This document shows, piece after piece, positions 20,683 through 32,759 of a stretch of DNA of 64,000 bases. The stretch's first letter is position 1. Every line of letters begins with the position of its first letter. Source of the DNA: Symbiodinium natans (taxonomy: Eukaryota > Sar > Dinophyceae > Suessiales > Symbiodiniaceae); assembly GCA_905221605.1 (NCBI GenBank), contig CAJNDS010000679.1:1-64000 (forward strand). Direction: 5' to 3'. The notes beneath the pieces are model-generated. The model did not search any database. It was not told where the DNA came from and saw nothing but the letters and a program-made list of their open reading frames with translations. A program made the translations under genes and the position numbers.

Positions 20683-21250
20683 ACCCCCGAAGCCGTAAAC
20701 CCTAAAATGCCCGAAACCCTCAAGCCTAAAACCCAACCCCAAATCCTAAAAACCCCGAAACCCTAAACCCAAAAAGCCCTTAAACCCTTAACCCTATAAA
20801 AACCCTAAAGCCCAAAACCCCCGGAGCCCTAAACCGAAAAATCCCTAGACCCTAAAACCCATAAACTCTAAGCAAAGCCTAAACCCTAAACCCTAAAAGA
20901 CCCGAAATCCTAAACCCCAAAAACCCCTAGACCCTACACCCTACAACCCTAGACCCTAGAATGCCCGAAACCCCAAAACCCCAAAAACGCGAAACCCTAA
21001 CCCCAAAAACCCCGGGAGCCCTAATCGAAAAAAAACCAAAACCCTAAAAAAAACCTAAACTCTAACAAAACTTCAACCCTAACACCCTAAAAAGCCCACC
21101 AAAACCCTAAACTCTGAACCCTAAACCCTAAAAAACCCAAAACCCTCAACCAAAAAAAACCCTACTAAAACCCCAAAATTCCCTAAACCCTCGAACCGCA
21201 TGGGAGCCTGAAAACTCCTAAAACCCCTGAAAATCCCTGAACCCTCGAAC
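20683..21250 (-). repeat. Degenerate CCCTAAA array
   Basis: About 570 bases of heavily varied ccctaaa, ccctaaaaa and ccctagacc words in C-rich orientation, directly following the subtelomeric unit. Confidence 0.85.
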
Positions 21251-21524
21251 AGCATGGGAGAGGACTAGGCTTCGGGTTTTCTGGCAGAGGTTCAGGTGTT
21301 TTCGACTCACGTTTCTGGGGGGGGGCGTTTTCTGTCGGAGGTTCATCACGTTTTCCACTCTGGGGTCTGCCCTGTTCTCGACTCAGGTCCATCTGGTTTT
21401 CGACTCAGGGGCCTTGACTCATGAGCAACTTTTCCGACTTGACAATCACTCTACAGGGTTGAACAACGTCAAGCAGGAAGATTGCGCAATTCCACACGGC
21501 CAGATACGTGCCGTGGACCACCTA

Positions 21525-21695
21525 CTTGGGAACTGTGCTTGAAATACAAATGGGTGGTGAGTCGAAGACGTGTTTAACTTCGTACAAGTGGGTGGTGAGT
21601 CAAGAGTCTAGGCTCCAACCTACTTGGGAACTGCGCTTGACATACAAGTGGGTGGTGAGTCGAAGACGTCTGTAACTTCGTGACTAAGAACGCTG
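21525..21695. repeat. Tandem repeat, about 97 bp unit, with tgggtggtgagtc core
   Basis: Two long copies share cctacttgggaactg, cttgacatacaagtgggtgg and tgagtcgaagacgt. The core gtgggtggtgagtc appears three times. The sequence from 21700 to 22170 holds nothing recognisable. Confidence 0.7.
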
Positions 21696-22170
21696 ACCCG
21701 AAACCCTTCGGTCGGCAGTTCGCAAGATGGATACTACCCAACATGGATGCTACCAAGAATGGACGTTCCCAACCCCCCCCCTCCCCCCTCCCCGCCCCCC
21801 CGAAACGCAAGCGCACGAGACTGCGTGCAACCTAAGACAAGCCTAGTAACTGCTAGAAGGTACCATGGTTGAAGACCAAAAGAGCAAGTGAATTGAGTCA
21901 TGACAACAGGTGAGAAGTTTTTTTGGTTATGTTATAGACTGAAGCTGGATGCTTTGGCAGTTAGTGGCCTTGCATGGGTCCTAACCCTGACTGTTGCTCG
22001 TACTTGTCGAGGTGGGGTGGGGAGGGGGTTGGTTACGTTGGTTGGTTTGGTTTCAGAAGACCTGAAACCTTGGATTCCAGGGTTTAGGGTGGTGTGAGAG
22101 AAGCTGTTCCTGTTCCCGTAGCAGGTTTGAGGTTTGGGGCCCGACACATGCAAGCCCCAACAGATAACCT

Positions 22171-22890
22171 TTAAAAAAACAGATATAATCGTCCAGACAA
22201 GCCTTCTGTTGTCCTGCATTGCAAAACAAGGCTCCCGCCTAGGCAAAGCACCCAGAAGCACCCAAAAGCGCCCGCCCTTCGAGCAATCTGTGCTGTGTCT
22301 TCCTGGTTCTCAAAACCGGAATTGCTCCAAAACCTAGGTTTTTTGCACTTCTGAACTTGAGTACACCCCAATGCAAGCCAAAAAATGCAGGGCACACCAG
22401 CCCACGTGCTACCTTGTCTTAGCCAAAGCCATTCAGCAGTTAGAGGGAACCAGGCCTGCCCCGGCCGCATCACATCAAGCTGCTCGTCAGGTTGTGAAGC
22501 AGGTTGAATGGTAGAGGGCTGCACGGTACCAGGTGGCATGGCAGCAGGCTTTGCGGCAGCAGAGTGCGCGCTTGGTTGTGGTGCAGCAGGCTCGGTGGCA
22601 GCAAGCTGCATGGTGGAAGGCTGCACGTTGGCAGACTGCGTGGCAGACTGTGTGCTGGGCTGTGTGGCAGCAGGCTGTGTGGGAGCAGGCTGTGTGGCAG
22701 CAGGCTGTGTAGCAGCAGGCTGTGTGGCAGCGGGCTGTGTTGCCGAGACCTCAGCCAGCGAAACCATGACACCCTGCACATGCACATGGACGGACAGATC
22801 TGGGTCTGAAACTGGGTTTGGCTGTGTCGGTGTGCTGGGATGTGGCGTATGCCTGGTTGCCATGCCAGGGAAGTCAGCAGGGCATAACAT
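22171..22890 (-). CDS. Open frame with TQPAA pentapeptide repeats
   Basis: A 239-codon frame from an ATG at 22890. After about 50 ordinary residues it has at least five consecutive TQPAA units (about 22660-22745), then looser TQP/SQP, QPSTMQLAATEPAAPQPS and TIQPASQPDE variants, then a non-repetitive end. The unit is 15 bases, so frame is kept when copy number changes, which favours coding in some frame; the complementary frame would read GCVAA. No family recognised. It may be an exon of a longer gene with the Pro/Tyr-rich segments just upstream. Confidence 0.35.
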   Translation of the reverse strand: MLCPADFPGMATRHTPHPSTPTQPNPVSDPDLSVHVHVQGVMVSLAEVSATQPAATQPAATQPAATQPAPTQPAATQPSTQSATQSANVQPSTMQLAATEPAAPQPSAHSAAAKPAAMPPGTVQPSTIQPASQPDEQLDVMRPGQAWFPLTAEWLWLRQGSTWAGVPCIFWLALGCTQVQKCKKPRFWSNSGFENQEDTAQIARRAGAFGCFWVLCLGGSLVLQCRTTEGLSGRLYLFF

Positions 22891-22923
22891 AGATGACTTA
22901 GCTGCACTCGCATAGCGTTGAGG

Positions 22924-23218
22924 CTAGCACGGGTACGGATATGATGACAATGGCTGCCCATACGGAGGTGGCTGTCCTGCAAACACATTCCCTAGAACGT
23001 GCTCACTAAAGCCAATTCGTGCTGCGGGTCCATAAGGATAGTGAGGTCCGTATGGAGGCTGCGCATAGGGCAGCTGGTACGGTGGGAGGGAAGGCCTCAA
23101 ACACGGTCTACAAAAACCTGCACGCAGATACACAAATGTCAACTTGACACCCCTGTTGATTTGAAGGACTGAGGCGCAAACGAATATGGATACGGAGGGG
23201 GATACGGATACGGCGGCC
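22924..23218 (-). CDS. Pro/Tyr-rich exon-like segments
   Basis: Two minus-strand segments share a PPYGP/PYPYPP style found nowhere else here: 23218 downward (PPYPYPPPYPYSFAPQSFKS) after an intron-like ctgcag, and 23117-22924 (LPPYQLPYAQPPYGPHYPYG ... QPPPYGQPLSSYPYPC, stop) after gtgcag. A third piece near 24070-24000 reads [20 protein letters not shown]. This looks like a multi-exon gene for a low-complexity Pro/Tyr protein, as seen in some RNA-binding proteins, but no folded domain was found and the exon joins could not be closed in frame. Confidence 0.35.
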
Positions 23219-23551
23219 CTGCAGATGCTAAAAAGCTGCTGGCGGCACTCGGGAATGAGGCTCGAGGCTCAAGCCATATCCACTCGGATCTGGCAAAGGA
23301 ACCGGAGGTGGAGGTGCCTGCGCCAAAGATCACAGGCACAAGGCGCCCACGGTTTAGGTTTTGTGTCTTTTGTGTGCTACACGGATCTACACGGTACTGT
23401 TTCTAGAGCTCAACGTTGACCACGGGTTCTGCTGTCTTTGATCACGCTGCGCCAGCAGCCTGGTAGTACATGGGCGCCGGTGCTGGTGCCTCGAAAGAGC
23501 AGGACACTTGCAGGACCATTCTAAGATCTGTCTCAAGAGGAGGTTTGAGGA

Positions 23552-23617
23552 AGCACCTGAGGGCACCTGAGGGCACTTGAGGGCACCTGAGGGCACTTGA
23601 GGGCACCTGAGGGCACC
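23552..23617. repeat. Decamer repeat gggcacctga, about seven copies
   Basis: Consecutive gggcacctga and gggcacttga units. Confidence 0.9.
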
Positions 23618-24419
23618 GCACGAGCGGTCTTACAGCCCTGCAAAGGTCAATGTCGCTCGAAGTGCACAAACCCCCTCTTGCTTGTGGCAAGTTCGAGAAA
23701 CTCCCTTTTTCGGCTTCCTCTTTGGCTTGCTCACTGCACAGATCTGCACAGCTTGGGAGCCCGAGTTTCCTTTCCTTTCCCTTGGGTGGCCGCAGATCTG
23801 CCAGATTCAAACGACAAAGGAAGGAGGCAGCGATGCAGAGAAAATTGACCGCACAGAAATGCAGGAGCGCACACAAACATGTTTTGCACTGAAACATCAC
23901 AACATTATGCAACATTCGTCAACATTCTGCGCAAGCTTAGCCACAAAGTCTGAAAACTGCCAACAAGGTGAGCTTTTCTTAGGACAAAAGGTATGCATCT
24001 TTCTGCATCTGGGTCGCAGCTGGCGAAGAATGTGGTGGCGGAACGCCATATGGCGCCGCCGGATCCGTGGCGGTTGACTGGCGGCAGCTTTGTTAGAACA
24101 AAGATGAGGATGCGAGGACATTGAGGCACGAAATGGATTTAGCCCGGAAGGGGACCTGCCCCGGGATCGGCGGTGCGGGCCTGCACTGATACTAAGTCCC
24201 GACAGCAAGGGTATAGTCCAGCACAGGCATGCAGCCACAAACTTATGACAAGGCCAGCACGCTTGTGCTGGAGAAGCGGGAGGAGCCTCAACAACGGTTG
24301 CGGTCGATGCATTCTTATTCCAAGTTCGCTGACCAAGTGCTGGAAATGACCATCCATATCTCTCAGCTGCAGAACAAGCAGCCTCGCCGGGACCGAGGAC
24401 TGCGACATTCCTGCTATCG

Positions 24420-24956
24420 CAGATATGCATATATGTATATATGTATATATGTATATATGTACATATGTATATATGTATATATGTATATATGTATATATGT
24501 ATATATGTATATATGTATATATGTATATATGTATATGTGTACATATGTATATATGTATATATGTATATATGTATATATGTATATATGTATATATGTATAT
24601 ATGTATATATGTATATATGTATATATGTATATATGTATATATGTATATATGTATATATGTATATATGTATATATGTATATATGTATATCTGTATATAGAT
24701 TATGTAATATTGTATATATGTAATATGTATATATGTATATATGTATATATGTATATATGTATATATGTATATATGTATATATGTATATATGTATATATGT
24801 ATATATGTATATATGTATATATGTATATATGTATATATGCATATATGTATATGTGTATATATGTATATATGTATATATGTATGTATGTATATATGTATAT
24901 ATGTATATATGTATATATGTATATATGTATATATGTATATATGTATATATGTAAAT
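24420..24956. repeat. ATATATGT satellite, about 65 copies
   Basis: An 8-base unit repeated for about 530 bases with one interruption near 24690-24727 (ctgtatatagattatgtaata). Open frames of IYTYIH or YMYICIYV on both strands are artefacts. The segment 24957-25550 holds a short TA run (25284-25318) and nothing else recognisable. Confidence 0.97.
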
Positions 24957-25550
24957 GCAGGCATCTGTTCTCGACCAATCAATAAGCTTCATTGATGTTC
25001 ATTGACACATCATTCATTTCAATCGGCTCCTTGCCACCAAGCGATTCTTTGCTCCTTTCCGGTGATGGTCTCGTTCGATGTCGAACTCTACCACCTGCGC
25101 CGAGGATGAAGGCTAAGCTACAAGGAGCCATCTCGATGTGCTAACCGAAAAGATATAAGTTGAGGATTGCAAAGATTGCCCTCGGCGCGCCGTGCCCAGT
25201 CCCAGCTGCGCATTTTGGCACTGTGCCTCGCAAAGCTCCCAAGTCGAAAGACGAGAACTCGTGTTCATGCCCTCCGAAGCCACATATATATATATATATA
25301 TGCTATATATATATATGTAGACAAAACGGGAGACCTTGGGAGGGCACTTTCCTGCTGTTCTTCCTCCCGCTGCGCTTCTTCTTTTCAACAAACCTTTAAA
25401 AATAACGAAAATTCTGGGATTCTCCAGAGCTTAAATGACAAAAAACCCGGGAATTGTACAAACCGGAAAACCCAAAAAAACACAAAAAACAACAACAATT
25501 TCTGGCGCTTCCAAATTAGGCCCTCTGATGAAAGAGTCCCAGACAATTGA

Positions 25551-27700
25551 TTTTGGGCTATTTGGTGTCTCTAACTAATTGTGGTACAAGCATGAGATAT
25601 CGTGGGAGGAAAAAGAGCGCACATGCGCCCTCCCACGATCGCGACGCCTTGCGCAAATGAAGGACAGCTATTGGGACAGTCCCGCACAGTCGACGTCGTT
25701 CATCTGGAAGATGTCCACTGTCTCATGAACATTAAAAGCATTCCTATTTCGTAGGGGCTCGTAGAAATAGTAAGGAGTGAAGCGACGCACGATTTCATAA
25801 TTAAATTACGAGCATGAGAAGACGAAGTGAATGGGCCCTTTTTAATATTATTTGCGCATACTTGCAATATAGTTCACGCGTATACGCACATAGTATTATA
25901 AAGGGTGTTCGTTTCACTCACTTATAATATTACTACGAAGTGATAGAGCGTTTCAATTACAAACGATGCAAAGAACGTAGTGCGTGAATTAAATTAGCGA
26001 TTGAACGAAGTAAACAAGAGATTTCTACTGGAAAAATCCTCAATCATGAGCTGTGTCCTGGTGCTCGCTGAAAGACCTACAGTAGTTTTAGTGGGTCTTT
26101 TGCAGCACATACAATCGAATATTATTAACGGGCTAATTTAATAAATAAAAATGCAAGGCGTGAAAGAACGCGCGATTTTTTATTATTAGATTTACTAGCC
26201 CGTGCATAACGCCCACATCAAATGTACTAAATTCACGCGTAAACTTGTAATTTAGTACTTTAACAGCTTTTTGTACACTGTAATAGTATTATAGGGTGTG
26301 TGCATGAAGAGAATAACAAAGAAATGTAGCACACGCACGCATAATTCGTTCGTTTCGTTCACATCTTAATTGTATTCATACGCCGTTCATCTTGTTCACG
26401 CTTATAATACAATTAATATGCTCTCTACACTGTATTATTATATTATTATCCCGCGAGCATATTATTATTATCGTGAGCTCGCGGATGAAAAGAATATTAT
26501 ATTGTAATTCCCCCGGGCAAAAGAGAACAAAAAACGCCCGGGAATTCTCGTTTCATTCATACTGTTAATGCGCTTTCATGCTTTCGTAAACTACATTATA
26601 AAGTCGCATTAAAATTATTCTCTTCACTTCTTGGTAATTCTATGAGAGAGAGAGAGAGCACTATGAACCTCATGACCGTACAGCCGCTCCTTGTAAGCCA
26701 ACCAAGATAGGAGGTTTGCATGACAGGTGCACTCATTAAAACCACCAATCATCGGTAAGGCTTCCTCAAAGTCCAAGCACAACCACCTGTCTAAATATTG
26801 AGACTTCAACATCTGGCTCTTAGTAATGAATCCCTCTTTGCGACCTTGGAACCTCTGTCTCTAGGAGTTAGTCTGTTGAGTCGTGAAGGTAACAGTCAGG
26901 ATGGGAGAATGAGGGTGAAAAGGGCCAAATAATAAGTCCTTTAAAGGGGCCCTTTTCATCTCCCTCATTCGCTGGGTCTTGAAGGTGTGCTCTCTTCGCC
27001 CTATTAATATTATGATAACGGCCCTAACTATATAAGGTAGCGCATGAAGAATATTAACGGGCCGTATGTATAATATTAAAAGGGCTTGAGAGTGTATGCG
27101 TGAACAAAGTGAACAAGTAAACGAAATGAACGCAGTGAGACAGGAAATTTTGGGCGTCGCTTGTTTCGCTCGCTCGCTCACTTGCTTCGCTTGTATTAAT
27201 ATAAGTCTTTGGGAGAGAACGCAGTGTACTGCTGCATGATTATGTAGCGAAGTGAAAGCATGAATGCAGCATGAAATGTATGAACGTGTGAATAAGAATA
27301 TTATCGCGCCTACAAGAATATTTTATGGGCGCGGTTGTAATAATGTTGTATTCCGGGGGCTTTTCTCTCTCTCTCTCTTTAATTCTTAGCCCCCGTGACG
27401 TATTAATAGTATAATAATAGTGTATGAAGAGAGCGAATTATTAATAAAATTACAATGAAATAGATTTTTGCAGCGACATTTTTCATTTTGTTTTTCTTCT
27501 CTGTGCGTGGGCTGCACTTCGGGCAAATGAAGTACACTCGCTGTTGAGGAATAGTATATTCTAACTAATTCTCCCCAGTACCTACAACAGGCATTCTGGC
27601 ATCTTTTGTACGCCACCGAATGTGAAGTAAAGAACACGTTGCTGATAGTCACTGAATGAAGGATACAACTATTGGGTTTTTATTGTGTTTCCTTACACGT
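25551..27700. other. AT-rich island of foreign composition
   Basis: Over about 2.1 kb the sequence becomes clearly AT-rich, with many attat/aataat words and short inverted repeats built on gaacgaagtgagc-like and gcgagctcgcgg-like words (for example ttcgctcgctcgctcacttg at 27162). GC-rich clamps such as cccgggcaaaagag/aaaacgcccgggaatt at 26510-26545 form hairpins. Style matches AT-rich organelle spacer DNA or a viral insert rather than the flanks. No intact gene was recognised; the best frame is a 62-codon minus-strand one at 26624-26812. Confidence 0.6.
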
Positions 27701-28340
27701 CTTCATCGTGATTTTTCACATCTAGGATATAAACTATGCGTGCAAGAATGTATGTGCATCTTGTACTGTTCTGTTGTATACCAGAACTGTTTCTACAACA
27801 CAGTGGAAAATTGTTGGGGAATGTAATCGGCAAACTTACCTAGGTCAAAAACCATCTTGGAGTCTCAACGGATCCTATTTGCTGTCTTCAGTATTCTGTT
27901 CAGCTGTAACGATGACTGTATTTGGATTCTAGTTGCATTCCAACTCAACTCGGTCGGGAGCTTAATCATGTTGAATACTCCGCCCCCACGAAACTGAACC
28001 ACTTCCCGGGGATTCGCTTCTTTTGCAGGTTGTTGGAGGCGGATCTTTCTGCAGCGCCGCCTTGTTTAGACAAATAGCTTGCAAATTCCGAATGATAGGC
28101 TGTCAAATATAGACGCCATATAAAAACTGACCCGGGAAATTTTAGATGAATTTGCTTAAGTTCCGTTTTGGGAGCCCTTTTTGGACGGGGCCTTGCACGA
28201 AGCCATCACACATCTTTCGTCTTCCACCGACTAATTGGACGAGAGTTGGTCGTCTCCCACCTGGGTCATCACTAACCGTTTTATTCCTTCTTTTTCATCT
28301 ACTCCTATCAGGAAGAACTTCGCCGGGGTGTGAAATTCGT
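27701..28340. other. No gene recognised
   Basis: Transitional sequence between the AT-rich island and the pyrimidine-rich repeat family; nothing identified. Confidence 0.3.
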
Positions 28341-31165
28341 ATCCCGCAAGGAAGAGAAGCCACCACGCAGATCGAGGGCGTCGCGCCTGCACATCTTTTA
28401 GTCTCCAAGCAGCTGCCCCTCCATGGTCCATGACCATACCATTGCAAAACCACCAGCAAAGGGGACAATCGCTCAACCTTTGTCCCTCCTTTTCCATTCT
28501 TCTAGAGACAAAGAGGAAAGGTAGAGAAGATTAAAAAAATCGGGAAGGGACAGGAAAGCTAGAAAGCAGGACTTCTGATTCTCTTCTCTTCTCGTCTCTT
28601 CTCGTCTCTTCTCGTCTCTTCTCGTCTCTTCGTTTCGCTTCGCTTCTCGTCTCTTCTCTTCTCTTCTCGTCTCTTCTCTTCTCTTCCCTTCGACAGACTT
28701 GTTCCGCTTTTGTGTTCTTTGTTCTTTCTTCTTGCTTCTTGCCAGACGATGGTGGAAGGGGAGGAGTGAAAGCGACGGAAGAGGAACGGAGACCCAATCT
28801 CACGTTTTGGGCCGCCTCGTCATGGAAGAAGAAAAGTTCTTGTCTTCCTTCCCTGCATCTTTTTTCTACTCTTGTTTTGCTGTCTCAACATCCTCTCACC
28901 CGCCATCTCGTGTTACTCGCTGCGTTCTCGTTGGGTGATAAGAAAGGAAAGGATGGAGCACAAAGAGAAAGAGGTCATCGAGTCCTCTCCTGTTTGCCTG
29001 TTTGTGTAATCTACTCATATGAGAAAGGTTTTGGCCCAGGTATTTCTCGCATCTCACAAAGAAGAGAAGCCACTTAGCAGATCGACGGTGCTCCCTCTCG
29101 CTCCACTGTTTGCTGACCTCTGTTTGCTTCTTCTTTCTTTCTCCTTCCTCCGTTCACGAGACTAAGAGAAAGGAAAAGCTAGAAAGCAGGACTTCTCCTG
29201 TTCCTTGTTCTTACCATCTGATGTGTCGGATTTCTTTCTCATTGATAGCTTCTGATTCCCTTCTCTACATGAAAACTCCTGGACAAATTTCCCACTTCTC
29301 CACTTCTTTACCAATGTTTTGTAGATTCTTCTGTGAGGAGATTAAGAAACGCGGCACCAAAACAACAAGAACTCAAGCCACTTTGCGCCTTCCCGGAGTC
29401 TTTGGGAAGACTGGGTGGGACATCCTTCCCAGTATTCTCTGCATTCTCTTTGGGTGATGACAAAGGAATCGGCGAATCGCTGTCATCTCCCGCCTGTTTC
29501 CTCCGCCTCTCCGCTTCACTACGCCGAATCTACGCGTGTCAGAAAGGTCTTTGCTCGGATGTTTTCCGTGTCACGAGCAGCTAGGCAGATCGAGGCTGTC
29601 GAGCGTGCACCTCTCCCAGCAGCCCCTTCAGCATCGTGTCATACCATTTCCTCTTTTTCGTTCTCCTTCCTCCTTCTTAAGCGAAAGAAAGGATTCCCCC
29701 TTCTCCACTCCTTTCCGCGTGCGGCGCGTATCTTGCATAATTGTCAATTGAGAGAGAAAGAAAGCAAGAAAGATGTGGTACATAAACAGCAAGGACTCAA
29801 GCCGTAACATTCCTCTCTTTTCTGCTCCTCTCTTCTTCTCGCTAACTGTTTTTGAATGCTTTGGGAAGACTGAGGGAACATCATCCTTTCACCCCCGCCC
29901 CTTCCTGCTACTCTTTGCATTCCTTGTTAGGTGACAAAAAAAGGAAACGATGGAGCGCCGAAAGAAAGGCTGAAATCTCCCACCTGGGTGTTTTCCGTGG
30001 TCAACGAAGAAGAGATGCCCCACAAGGCAGATCGAGGGCGTCGAAAGCGCTTTCGTAGCAGCTGCCCCTTCAGCACTGTATCATACCATTGCACTTCAAA
30101 GGGCAAGAGAACTTTCCCTCCACTCTTACCTTCCTATTACGTTCTCCTTCCTCCTTCGCAGGACAAAGAGTCAAGGCTATAAAGAAGAAGAGAAAACTCA
30201 GGAACGGACAAAGCTGGAATGGAGGACTGCTTCAGTTCCTGTTTTCCTACCATCTTCCTGTATCCGATTTTTACTCACTGCTTGATCCTGATTTCGTTGT
30301 CTAAGCAAAACCTGCGCAAAGGATTCCCCCCTCCTCCACTCCTTTCCGCATATTTCGTATACTCTTCAGCGAAGGGAAAATGAAAAATAGATCTGGTATA
30401 TACACAACAAACACTCGAGCCAAGGAATTCCTTTCTTCTCTACTCTGCTCTGCTCTTCCTTTCTGCTCTCTTCTCCTCTCTTCCCTTCTCTCCTTGTCGC
30501 TAATTTATCCTTGAGAGGACCGACTTGTTCCATTTGTTGCCTTCTTTCCTCTTGCCAGAGAATGGTTCGAAGTGACGGAAGCAGAATGGGGGAAAAAAGG
30601 GGCCCCAATTTCTTTTTTGGGTCTGCGAAAAAGCTAAGACTTCTCCTGTTCCTGCTTTCTACATATTCTAAATGATATTTGACCCACCGCTTGCTTCAAA
30701 TTCCTTTTCCTACATGGAACTGTGGCAAAAGGTTTCCCCTTCTAGGGAAAAAGAGAGATGTGGTACAAAAACAAGCAATAAGGCTACATCATTCTTTCTT
30801 ACCTCTTGTTCGTGTCACTAACTGCTTCCTGGGAGCACAGATCTATTGCCCTCTTGTCTTTCTTGTTCTTGCGAGACAGCGGTGACAGGAGAGAGGCAGG
30901 TCGAGGGCGTCGATCGAGCGTGCGCCCGTACCATCATGTCGTACCACAGCAAATGAGCCTTTCGCGCCACCTGTGTTTTTGCTCTTTCTTGCTCTTTCCT
31001 CGAAAAGGCACAAGACTTCTCCTGTTCATTCTTCGCACCATATTCCTTTATCTGATTTCTTGCCTGTAATTTGTGGACGGAAGGGGATCCCCTTCTCCAC
31101 TCCTTTCCCATTCTTCAATTCAGAGAGACAGCAAGATGGGTTTAGTGCAAGAACAAGTACTCCAG
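28341..31165. repeat. Diverged pyrimidine-rich repeat family, about 350-650 bp period
   Basis: Three modules recur in order. Module 1, gcagatcgagggcgtcg, near 28368, 29078, 29585, 30024 and 30900. Module 2, ggacttctcctgttcctg with ccatctt and gatttctt after it, near 28566, 29188, 30222, 30636 and 31011. Module 3, ttccccttctccactccttt followed by agagatgtggtacaaaaaca and actcaagcc, near 29283, 29691, 30324, 30730 and 31083. A CTCTT microsatellite lies at 28580-28690. Stop-rich in all frames over most of its length. Confidence 0.75.
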
Positions 31166-31249
31166 CAACATGATTTCTCGCTTCTCTGCAAGTTCTCCTC
31201 GAAAGCTGCAATAGAAGGACAGCCCCATTCCTGACCTAATTCAAGCAAA

Positions 31250-31579
31250 GGCGGTTCGATAGCGCCAAAGTGTTGAAGGGACACGCTTCAGAAGATCTTG
31301 TGCTATCGAAGCGGTTTATTCCTGTCAAAGTTAAAATCTAGGCGATTCGATGGCACCACCGTTTCTGAATGGAAACTCTCAGAATACGTGGTGCTGTCCA
31401 ATCACCGCATTCCTGCTCCAAATAAGACCCAAGACGTTCCATAGCACCAATTATTCTGAAGGGACACGTTTCAGAAAATTAGACCCTATCGAACCGCCCC
31501 ATTCCTGACCAAGGCAGTTCGATTGCAACAAATTTTGTGAAGGGAGTAGCTTCAAAACACTGGTGCCACCGAACCGACC
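31250..31579. repeat. Four tandem double-hairpin units
   Basis: Units at 31250-31314, 31341-31408, 31433-31498 and 31513-31579, about 66 bases each on an 80-92-base period, linked by cattcctg. Each has an outer inverted repeat (gcggttcgatagc against gctatcgaagcgg) and an inner one (ttctgaa...ttcagaa around gggacacg). Units have diverged in sequence but mostly keep both pairings. Confidence 0.75.
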
Positions 31580-32095
31580 ATTTTGTAGTTGACGCCCATT
31601 TTCGTGCTTGAAGAAGATGAATACTCGCATGAATGTGCAAAATACTTGGTGCACCATGTTGTGATTTTCGGCGGCGGTGTCAGCAGAAGCCAAAAACTCA
31701 ACGTGCCAAAACGGAGCCCTAATTTGTACCGCCAAATTTTGGTTGTTTTGGGCGGCGGTGTCGTGAACAAGGGAGAAGCTCCAATCTAGACGTAATAAAG
31801 TTGTGGCAAACAAGGGGGAAGCCCAACTCTGGGTGCAAGTGGAGTGTCAAAACCTTGGGAGGGCAGACTCCCCAATTCGTTGCCCCATGTCACGCCATGA
31901 ATTGGTTCCTGCCAGCTTGGTCGTGGACATAAAACTGCTTAAAACCCGTAAATCTTGAAAGGCCATCCTGAAAATCTTGAAAGCCACTGGATTTTTCAAA
32001 TTGTAAAACACTTCTTGAACTAGTTGAAATCGTTAAGTTCCTGAGAATATTGCATTTAAATTTAAACACCCTTAACACCCATAAAACCCTAAACA
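31580..32095. other. No gene recognised
   Basis: Contains two copies of ggcggcggtgtcgt/ag about 80 bases apart (near 31670 and 31752); otherwise nothing identified. Confidence 0.3.
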
Positions 32096-32525
32096 TTTTG
32101 ACTCAGGCTTGTTTGAGTGCAGGGTTTTAGGGTTTATGGCTTGTAGGGTTTAGGGTTGGAAGGGCTGAGGGCATTTTAGGTTTTGAATTGCTTCAAGAAA
32201 TTAGGGCTTATAGCGTTGATAGCACCACCCTCAGCGGACCGCCCGGCAGCTCTTCCGCCCCCGTTGTATCCCCCCCCTCTGTGCTTCATGGTTTGTAGCT
32301 CATGGTGGGTTTTGGGCTAGGGTTATATACGCTGTGCGGCTTAGGGTTTCACTCTTCTTCGTGGTTCATTTGATTCATGGTGGGTTACAGGGTGTAGGAT
32401 TCCGGGTTTAGGGTTCCGGGTTTAGGGTTGAGGTGTAAGTTTAGTGTTTCTGTGGGTCGTGGTGGGTTCAGGGTTCAGGGGTAATGGTCCGGGTGGGTTT
32501 AGGTTCTCGGTTCAGGGTTTTATGT
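32096..32525 (+). repeat. Degenerate TTTAGGG-like tract, G-rich orientation
   Basis: Words such as gggttttagggtttatgg, agggtttagggttg and gggtttagggttccggg are scattered through unique sequence in G-rich orientation. Confidence 0.65.
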
Positions 32526-32759
32526 TTGGCCTTGCTTCCCCCACCCCACTCTTCCCGTACCCCAAACTTCCCCCCCCCCCCCCACCCCGAACCCCAACCT
32601 CCCCGCCCACCCCCGCACCCCCGGTTCCAAAAAATGAGCCCGAACAACCGAACCCGAACGCGTTGTGGTTCGGGTTGGCAGGCACTTATTGTTATTTTGA
32701 TGTGTTAATCTACATCTACATATACATATATCAAGACCCATCCTTGTCCGCACCCCCGC

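Noticed and set aside
23897-24992. Frames of IYTYIH and MYICIYVY repeats, up to 361 residues
   Set aside because: Readings of the ATATATGT satellite on both strands.
27015-27042. A string close to a universally conserved large-subunit rRNA segment (gccctaactata...aaggtagcg)
   Set aside because: Seven central bases are missing and no flanking rRNA similarity was seen. It could be a decayed organelle fragment, but chance is not excluded.
27480-27600. A stretch resembling part of cytochrome b around its GQM motif
   Set aside because: The similarity is short, needs two extra codons, crosses stops and lacks the LPW residues; too weak to claim.
28341-31579. CRISPR-like regular repeats
   Set aside because: Units are long, diverged and without uniform spacers; the context is eukaryotic.
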